Origin: Buchnera aphidicola (Cinara splendens)
GTDB taxonomy: Bacteria > Pseudomonadota > Gammaproteobacteria > Enterobacterales > Enterobacteriaceae
DNA length: 6,037 bases
Direction: 5' to 3'
Assembly: GCF_900698975.1 (NCBI RefSeq)
Contig: NZ_LR217723.1
Span: 1-6,037 of the forward strand
Below are positions 1 through 6,037 of this stretch, one piece after another. Made by a program: the position numbers and the translations under genes. Each line of letters starts with the position of its first letter. Position 1 is the stretch's first letter. The notes below the pieces were generated by a model, which worked only from the letters and a program-made list of their open reading frames with translations, was not told the DNA's origin and searched no databases.

Positions 1-1245
<1,245 letters not shown>

Positions 1246-1246
<1 letters not shown>

Positions 1247-2649
1247 TGAATACAACATTATATCAAAAAATATTTAATTCACATTTAATATACGATAAAA
1301 AAAACATCACACCAATTATTTATATTGATCTTCATTTAATACATGAAGTAACCTCCCCTCAAGCATTTAGTGGATTGAAAGAAAAAAATAGAACAGTACG
1401 TAGACCTCAACAAACATTTGCAACTATGGATCACAACGTACCTACTCTTTCTAGGGAAGTTAATCACTCGACTAAAATGGCAAAATTACAGATGTCAACT
1501 TTATTGAAAAATTGTCATGATTTTGGTATTTCTTGTTATGATTTAAAAAATATAAATCAAGGCATTGTACATGTTGTGGGTCCTGAACAAGGCATGACTC
1601 TTCCTGGTATGACAATTGTTTGTGGAGATTCACATACTTCAACACATGGAGCATTTGGTTCATTAGCTTTTGGAATAGGTACTTCTGAAGTAGAACATGT
1701 TTTAGCTACACAGACATTGCCTCAAAATTATATGAAAAATATGCGTATATATATTTATGGAACTTTACAAAAAAATGTATATTCTAAAGATATTATCTTA
1801 AAAATCATAAATCAACTCGGTACTTCTGGTGGATCTGGTTATGTAGTTGAATTTACTGGTCCTATTATAAAAAGTATGAGCATGGAAAGTCGAATGACCG
1901 TTTGTAATATGGCAATTGAATTAGGTGCAAAATCAGGAATTATTCAACCTGATAATATTACTTATGAATATTTAAAAAATAAAAATTTTGTTCCTAAGAA
2001 TAGATCTTGGAAAGAATATACAAAGTTATGGAATTCATTAAAATCTGGATCAAAATCTATTTTTGAAAAAGATATATTAATTAATGTATCAAATTTATCT
2101 CCACAAGTAACATGGGGAACTAATCCATCACAAGTTATTTCTATTGCGAATAAAATTCCAGAATTAAAATTTTTTAAAGATAAAAATGAACTAGAAAATG
2201 CAAAAAAATCATTAGAATACATGGGTTTAAAACCAGGTTCTAGTTTAATTAATGTACCAATCAATAAAGTATTTATTGGTTCTTGTACTAATTCTCGTAT
2301 TGAAGACTTGCGTGTAGTAGCTTCAGTGGTAAAAAATAAATTAGTTGCTGATAATGTCGAAGCGTTAATTGTTCCCGGATCAGGCCTAGTGAAGAAACAA
2401 GCTGAAAAAGAAGGTCTAGATAAAATTTTTAAAAAATCTGGTTTTCAATGGAGACATGCTGGCTGTTCTATGTGTCTAGGTATGAATGAAGATCAATTAA
2501 AACCGTATGAAAGATGTGCTTCTACAAGTAATAGAAATTTTGAAGGAAGACAAGGTTTAAATGGTCGAACTCATTTAATGAGTCCTTGGTTAGCTGCTCA
2601 GACAGCTTTGTACGGAAAATTTATTAACGTCGATAATTTTCTTTCATAA
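1246..2649 (+). CDS. leuC: 3-isopropylmalate dehydratase large subunit LeuC
   Basis: LeuC is the aconitase-family large subunit of isopropylmalate isomerase. With LeuD it converts 2-isopropylmalate to 3-isopropylmalate by dehydration and rehydration at a 4Fe-4S cluster in the cytosol. The protein has 467 residues, against 466 in E. coli. The three cluster cysteines are present: Cys347 in FIGSCTNSR, and Cys407 and Cys410 in GCSMC. Other family blocks are FATMDHNVP, the [13 protein letters not shown] motif (residues 126-138), [25 protein letters not shown], and [14 protein letters not shown] (424-437). The start codon shares its A with the leuB stop (TAATG), so translational coupling is likely; only a weak GAG lies upstream. 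No frameshift or missing ligand is seen. The enzyme should be functional, provided leuD, 23 bases downstream, is expressed. Confidence 0.98.
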
Positions 2650-2672
2650 ACTTTTAGGATAATTTTATTGTC

Positions 2673-3278
2673 ATGCAAAAATTTATACAACATGTTGGTA
2701 TCATAGTTCCTTTTGATATGTCTAACATTGATACCGATATAATCATTCCTAAACAATTTTTACAAAAAATTGATAAAGTCGGATTTGGTAAAAAATTATT
2801 TTTTAATTGGCGATTCTTAAATTCTAGTGGTACATTAAAAAATCCTAATTTTATTTTAAATAAAAAAAATTACAGTAAAGCTAGTATTTTATTAACACGT
2901 AATAATTTCGGATGTGGTTCATCTCGAGAACATGCTGTATGGGCTTTAATGGATTATGGTTTTAAGGTAGTTATTGCGCATAGTTTTTCTGATATTTTTG
3001 CAAATAATTGTTTAAATAATCGTTTATTGTTAATTTCTTTATCTAAAGATATAATAGATAAGTTATTTTCAATACTAAAAAAAAAAAAAAATGTTTTATG
3101 TATGATTAATTTGTTAAAAGAAATAATTATTGTTGATAATTATTGTGTCAAATTTGTAATTAATTCTATTCAAAAGCAATCAATTATGTACGGATTTGAT
3201 AACATTGATTATACTTTAAAACATGAAAAGAAAATAAATTTTTATGAAAAAAATCATTCCATGTTTAATTTTTATTAA
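2673..3278 (+). CDS. leuD: 3-isopropylmalate dehydratase small subunit LeuD
   Basis: LeuD is the small swivel-domain subunit that pairs with LeuC to complete the isopropylmalate isomerase active site. The length is 201 residues, the same as E. coli LeuD. Visible family motifs are NIDTDIIIPKQFLQK (residues ~18-32), NFGCGSSREHAVWAL (78-92) with the substrate-contacting GSSRE segment, and DYGFKVVIAHSFSDIFANN (94-112). The C-terminal third is more diverged and lysine/asparagine-rich than the N-terminal two thirds, as expected under strong AT bias. Codons 135-140 lie on a run of 15 adenines (3077-3091), read here in frame as Leu-Lys4-Asn. An AGGA at 2656-2659 lies 13 bases before the ATG, somewhat far for a Shine-Dalgarno site. 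It is the last gene of the leuBCD block and is followed by a spacer containing a stem-loop. Confidence 0.97.
   Translation: MQKFIQHVGIIVPFDMSNIDTDIIIPKQFLQKIDKVGFGKKLFFNWRFLNSSGTLKNPNFILNKKNYSKASILLTRNNFGCGSSREHAVWALMDYGFKVVIAHSFSDIFANNCLNNRLLLISLSKDIIDKLFSILKKKKNVLCMINLLKEIIIVDNYCVKFVINSIQKQSIMYGFDNIDYTLKHEKKINFYEKNHSMFNFY
3077..3091 (+). repeat. Poly(A) tract of 15 inside leuD
   Basis: Fifteen consecutive adenines lie within codons 135-140 of leuD, the longest homopolymer in the window. The reading frame is open as given. Tracts of this length are known sites of replication and RNA-polymerase slippage in Buchnera-type genomes, so part of the mRNA may be out of frame from here on, affecting the last ~62 residues. 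Confidence 0.9.
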
Positions 3279-3321
3279 AAATATATTTTATATATATATT
3301 GTTAATTTAAAATAAAAAAAG

Positions 3322-3365
3322 TTTCTTCAGATAGTTTATTTTAAAAATAAAATTATCTGAAGGGA
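3322..3365. terminator. Stem-loop between leuD and leuA
   Basis: A perfect 9-bp inverted repeat, CTTCAGATA (3325-3333) and TATCTGAAG (3354-3362), is flanked outside by U-G, U-G and U-A pairs. Inside it continues through a G-U pair and several A-T pairs to a small AT loop. On the + strand no T-run follows the right arm (GGGAAATGAAC), so it is a poor intrinsic terminator for leuBCD. It is better explained as an mRNA 3'-end stabiliser, a processing site, or part of a leuA leader. Read on the - strand, the arm is followed after a few bases by seven T's (3314-3320 complement), which is terminator-like against antisense transcripts. The fold is clear; the role is uncertain. Confidence 0.6.
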
Positions 3366-3409
3366 AATGAACTATAAATTTATAGTATTAATTAATTGGC
3401 GAAAAATAT
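3366..3409 (+). promoter_or_regulatory. Possible leuA promoter and ribosome-binding region
   Basis: Between the stem-loop and the leuA start are TATAAA (3373-3378) and TATAGT (3381-3386), either of which could be a -10 element. No convincing -35 box is found at the right spacing. GGCGA (3398-3402) lies seven bases before the ATG and is the best ribosome-binding candidate. No leader peptide with a leucine codon run is present. In such AT-rich DNA, TATA-like words occur by chance, so the promoter call is weak. Confidence 0.25.
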
Positions 3410-4957
3410 ATGAAAGAAAAAATAATTATTCTTGATACAACATTACGTGATGGTGAACAGGCTTTGCAAGCTAGTTTAAATGCAAATGAAAAAATGCAAA
3501 TTGCTTTAGCTTTAGAACGAATGGGTGTAGATATTATTGAAGCAGGTTTTCCTATTTCATCACCAGGAGATTTTAAATCGATACAATCTATTTCTAAAGT
3601 TCTTAAAAAAAGTAAAATATGTAGTTTAGCTCGTTGTTTATTTAAAGATATTGATATAGCTGCACAAGCTATGAAGTATGCTCAGAACTTTAGAATTCAT
3701 CTTTTTTTAGGAACTTCTAATTTACATGTATCTTCTAAATTAAAAAAAAATTTTAATGAAATTATAGATATGGCAACATCTTCTATTATCCAGGCAAAAC
3801 GTTATACAAATGATGTTGAATTTTCATGTGAAGATGCAGGAAGAACTTCTATAGACAATTTGTGTAGCATAATTGAAGCTGTGATAGAAGCAGGAGCTAC
3901 CACTGTAAATATTCCAGATACAGTTGGATATACAACGCCTACACAATTTAAAAATATTATTTTTTCCATATTTAATAGAGTAAAAAATATACATAAAATC
4001 ATTATTTCTGTTCATTGCCATAATGATCTAGGAATGGCTGTAGGAAACTCTATCAGCGCTGTTGAAGCTGGAGCTAGACAAATTGAAGGAACTATGAATG
4101 GTTTAGGAGAAAGAGCGGGAAATACAGCTTTGGAAGAAGTAATTATGGCATTAAATGTACATCGAGATGTTTTAAACAAATATACTAATATTAATCTTAA
4201 AGAAATTTATAAAACAAGCAAAATAGTTAGTCAATTTTGTAATATGCCCATTTCAGCAAATAAAGCAATTGTAGGAAAAAATGCATTTTCACATTCTTCT
4301 GGAATTCATCAAGATGGTGTATTGAAAAATCGAGAAAATTATGAAATTATTGATCCAATTTCTATTGGATTAAATCACTGTAAATTAAATTTAACTTCTC
4401 GATCTGGAAGAGCAGCTGTCAAACATCATATGCAAAAAATGGGATATAGAAAAAATGATTATAATTTAAATGAATTGTATGTTGATTTTTTAAAATTAGC
4501 TGATAAAAAAGGGCAAATTTTTGATTATGATTTAGAAGCTTTAGCATTTTTTAAAAAACAACAAAATCTTCGAGAATACTTCAAATTAGAATATTTTGAT
4601 GTGCAGTCTAAATTATCAGGTTTGTCTGTAGCATCTATTATTTTGATGTGTGGAACTGAAATAAACATTCAAAAAGCTACTACTAGTAATGGTCCTGTAG
4701 ATGCAATTTATCAAGCTTTAAATAAAGCAACTTTATATTCTATTGTTTTAAAAAAATTTCATTTAGTTGCTAATGGTGAAGGTAAAGATGCGTTAGGAAA
4801 AGTAGATATTGTTGTACAATATAAATCACGTAATTTTCATGGAATAGGTTTAGCGACTGACATTATTGAAGCATCAGCGCAAGCAATGGTAAATGTATTA
4901 AATTATATTTGGAAGTCTACGCAAGTCGACAAAGAGCTGGAGAAGCTCTGTAAATAA
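3410..4957 (+). CDS. leuA: 2-isopropylmalate synthase LeuA
   Basis: LeuA condenses acetyl-CoA with 2-oxoisovalerate to form 2-isopropylmalate, the committed and normally leucine-inhibited step of leucine synthesis, in the cytosol. The protein has 515 residues, against ~523 in E. coli, shorter only at the C-terminal tail. The HMGL-like TIM barrel opens with [12 protein letters not shown] (residues 9-20, metal ligand Asp14). The other metal ligands are His202 and His204 in SVHCHNDLG and Asn238 in GLGERAGN. The linker carries [22 protein letters not shown]. The C-terminal regulatory domain (~395-510) is complete, with [25 protein letters not shown] and [18 protein letters not shown], so feedback inhibition by leucine may be retained. 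It lies downstream of leuD rather than upstream of leuB, separated by a 131-base spacer, and probably has its own transcript or a processed one. A GC-rich hairpin overlaps its last codons. Confidence 0.98.
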   Translation: MKEKIIILDTTLRDGEQALQASLNANEKMQIALALERMGVDIIEAGFPISSPGDFKSIQSISKVLKKSKICSLARCLFKDIDIAAQAMKYAQNFRIHLFLGTSNLHVSSKLKKNFNEIIDMATSSIIQAKRYTNDVEFSCEDAGRTSIDNLCSIIEAVIEAGATTVNIPDTVGYTTPTQFKNIIFSIFNRVKNIHKIIISVHCHNDLGMAVGNSISAVEAGARQIEGTMNGLGERAGNTALEEVIMALNVHRDVLNKYTNINLKEIYKTSKIVSQFCNMPISANKAIVGKNAFSHSSGIHQDGVLKNRENYEIIDPISIGLNHCKLNLTSRSGRAAVKHHMQKMGYRKNDYNLNELYVDFLKLADKKGQIFDYDLEALAFFKKQQNLREYFKLEYFDVQSKLSGLSVASIILMCGTEINIQKATTSNGPVDAIYQALNKATLYSIVLKKFHLVANGEGKDALGKVDIVVQYKSRNFHGIGLATDIIEASAQAMVNVLNYIWKSTQVDKELEKLCK

Positions 4958-4963
4958 CTTTTT
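4929..4963 (+). terminator. Hairpin at the 3' end of leuA, candidate terminator
   Basis: AGAGCT (4933-4938) and AGCTCT (4944-4949) form a 6-bp stem around a GGAGA loop. Two further pairs (C4930-G4950, A4929-T4951) are possible across a two-base bulge. Five T's follow at 4959-4963, about nine bases past the stem. The stem overlaps the last leuA codons and is unusually GC-rich for this sequence. The distance to the T-run is longer than ideal for an intrinsic terminator, so attenuation or 3'-end protection is also possible. Confidence 0.45.
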
Positions 4964-4965
4964 CC

Positions 4966-4986
4966 TAAAAAATAATTTATTTTTTA
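4966..4986. repeat. AT-only palindrome after leuA
   Basis: A perfect 10-bp inverted repeat around a single T (TAAAAAATAA, then TTATTTTTTA) lies in the leuA-repA spacer. It contains no G or C, so its stem is weak. Its A-run and T-run could add to termination in either direction or ease local DNA melting. It may also be a by-product of base composition. Confidence 0.35.
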
Positions 4987-5107
4987 TGTGTAATTAGAAA
5001 CAGCAATTTTTATTTAATTTATATAATTAAATTTTAAAAAATATTTATTTTTATACAAACAATATATATAATTAATAATTTCATAACAATTTTATTATAG
5101 GTTATTC
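4987..5107 (+). promoter_or_regulatory. AT-rich repA upstream region with candidate -10 and RBS
   Basis: An exact TATAAT lies at 5067-5072, but the hexamer 17 bases upstream (TTTATT) matches TTGACA poorly. TAGG at 5098-5101 is six bases before the repA ATG and is a plausible ribosome-binding site. TTATACAAA (5051-5059) differs by one base from a DnaA-box consensus. No tap-like leader peptide and no copA/copB-like gene or GC-containing antisense stem-loop, as found before repA in IncFII plasmids, is recognisable here. Confidence 0.35.
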
Positions 5108-5953
5108 ATGTCAGAAAGAAAATATGTATATAATCCATACCCACAATTTATTCAGCCAGAAAATCACAAAAAACGCCCTATTTTTATTCGATACGCTATG
5201 GAACGTTCTGCAACAATCAATGTTGCTCATAATAAAATTTACTTATCTATCTGTAATTTTAAAAATCCCATTACCGGACGAGTTTTACCGCGTAAAAGAC
5301 GTTTAAATGAACATCGTGCTCGAGCTCTTCGAGCCATGGTACAAGCTATGTTATATTATTTTAATATAACCTCTACTTTAGTTATGGCTTCTGTAGAAAG
5401 ATTATCAGATGTATGCGGTTTATCTACATATTCTAGTGCAGGTAATAAATCTATTACCAGAGCTTCTCGATTAATTACAGAATTTATGGAACCAATTGGA
5501 TTAATTTGTTGTCAAAAAGTATGGGATAAAATTTTAGGAATGTATATTCCTAAAATTATATTGTTACAACCTTTGTTTTTTATGTTATTTGATATTTCTC
5601 AGTCACAATTGATACAAATTAGAATTGCTCAATTACAATGGATAAATATTCAGAGAGTATACGATAGAAAATCTCAAATGACACTTTTTGAAATTGAACA
5701 AAGAGCAAAAGATAAGTATATTCAAAGAGCTTTTTATTTTAGGAATTCCAAACATATGTTTAGTAAACAAAAGAAAAAAGCTATAGAAATAATTAGATTA
5801 GAAAAAAAACATGCTTTCTCTCATATTTTGAAAAATTTGATAAAAAAATATTCAATTGAAGAACTATGTTCTATAGGTTTAATTAATTTAAAAAAAAAAG
5901 TTAATCTAGAATATTTAAGATTAAAACAATTAGCTAAACATTCAATTCCTTAA
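5108..5953 (+). CDS. repA: IncFII-family plasmid replication initiator RepA
   Basis: This gene encodes the initiator that binds the plasmid origin and starts theta replication in IncFII/RepFIIA-type replicons; relatives carry Buchnera leucine plasmids. The protein has 281 residues, against ~285 in R1/R100 RepA. The best match to the family is at residues ~92-165: VERLSDVCGLSTYSSAGNK, then SITRASRLITEFMEPIGLI, then the GMYIP and LFFMLFDIS segment, which follow the enterobacterial pattern block by block. This region is predicted to hold the DNA-binding winged-helix part. The C-terminal ~80 residues are strongly basic and helical-looking, which also fits. The ATG at 5108 has a TAGG ribosome-binding site six bases upstream. 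Whether it is the repA1 or the repA2 lineage of Buchnera plasmids cannot be decided by eye; only one copy is present. Ten adenines (5890-5899) near the 3' end are a second slippage-prone tract. Confidence 0.93.
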   Translation: MSERKYVYNPYPQFIQPENHKKRPIFIRYAMERSATINVAHNKIYLSICNFKNPITGRVLPRKRRLNEHRARALRAMVQAMLYYFNITSTLVMASVERLSDVCGLSTYSSAGNKSITRASRLITEFMEPIGLICCQKVWDKILGMYIPKIILLQPLFFMLFDISQSQLIQIRIAQLQWINIQRVYDRKSQMTLFEIEQRAKDKYIQRAFYFRNSKHMFSKQKKKAIEIIRLEKKHAFSHILKNLIKKYSIEELCSIGLINLKKKVNLEYLRLKQLAKHSIP

Positions 5954-6037
5954 TTTAATTTATTATAAAAAACTTTTATATTGCTAAAAAATTTATATAT
6001 TTTAAGTTAAATTTATATTCTTAAAAAAATCATTATT
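5954..6037. other. Non-coding region after repA, possible part of origin
   Basis: These 84 bases are almost pure A/T with no gene. TATAAAA (5964-5970) and TTTTATA (5974-5980) form a weak 7-bp stem with a three-base loop just after repA. In IncFII plasmids the origin lies downstream of repA, so if the molecule is circular this region plus bases 1-148 is the expected origin position. No clear DnaA box or iteron set was found, so the origin call rests on position only. Confidence 0.3.

Noticed and set aside
1962..2264. Reverse-strand open frame of 100 codons inside leuC, with smaller ones at 1472-1663 and 3802-4021
   Set aside because: All are antisense to conserved leu genes, lack start signals and have no recognisable motifs.
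3279..3321. Alternating TA-rich tract after leuD as a possible iteron or recombination site
   Set aside because: There is no repeated unit with a defined length; it looks like simple AT-rich spacer.
5124..5306. Overlapping 60-codon forward frame within the start of repA, considered as a tap-like or copB-like peptide
   Set aside because: It is out of frame inside the repA coding sequence, has no ribosome-binding site and resembles no known control protein; in IncFII plasmids tap precedes repA rather than lying inside it.

Overview
The window is very AT-rich, with long A and T homopolymers and A/T-ending codons. It carries five intact, closely packed genes, all on the + strand: leuB, leuC, leuD, leuA and a repA of the IncFII (RepFIIA) family. 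The Leu proteins align almost end to end with the E. coli enzymes as I recall them, and key residues fall at the same or nearly the same positions. Gammaproteobacterial leucine enzymes, extreme AT bias and an IncFII-type RepA together point strongly to a leucine plasmid (pLeu) of the aphid endosymbiont Buchnera aphidicola. The ~6 kb size, the single repA and the absence of any other gene resemble the minimal leucine plasmids reported from Lachninae aphids such as Cinara. The host assignment is inference.

Layout: 1-148 is a non-coding leader. leuB (149-1246) overlaps leuC (1246-2649) by one base, and leuD (2673-3278) follows after 23 bases, so these three form a tight operon. A 131-base spacer with a strong stem-loop (3322-3365) separates leuD from leuA (3410-4957). 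A GC-rich hairpin sits at the very end of leuA, and a 150-base AT-rich spacer leads to repA (5108-5953). The last 84 bases are non-coding. If the window is a complete circle cut open, the repA-leuB spacer is about 230 bases and is the natural place to look for an IncFII-type origin.

Function: LeuA makes 2-isopropylmalate from 2-oxoisovalerate and acetyl-CoA. LeuC and LeuD form the isomerase that converts it to 3-isopropylmalate. LeuB oxidises that to the precursor of 4-methyl-2-oxopentanoate. The final transamination is not encoded here. RepA would replicate the element, so gene dosage rather than an attenuator may set output: no leucine-rich leader peptide is visible.

The main points of interest are the gene order leuBCD-leuA-repA, which is not a simple rotation of leuABCD plus repA; the stem-loop before leuA; the 15-A tract inside leuD; and a replicon stripped to one initiator gene without recognisable copy-control genes. 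I see no unknown system beyond this.
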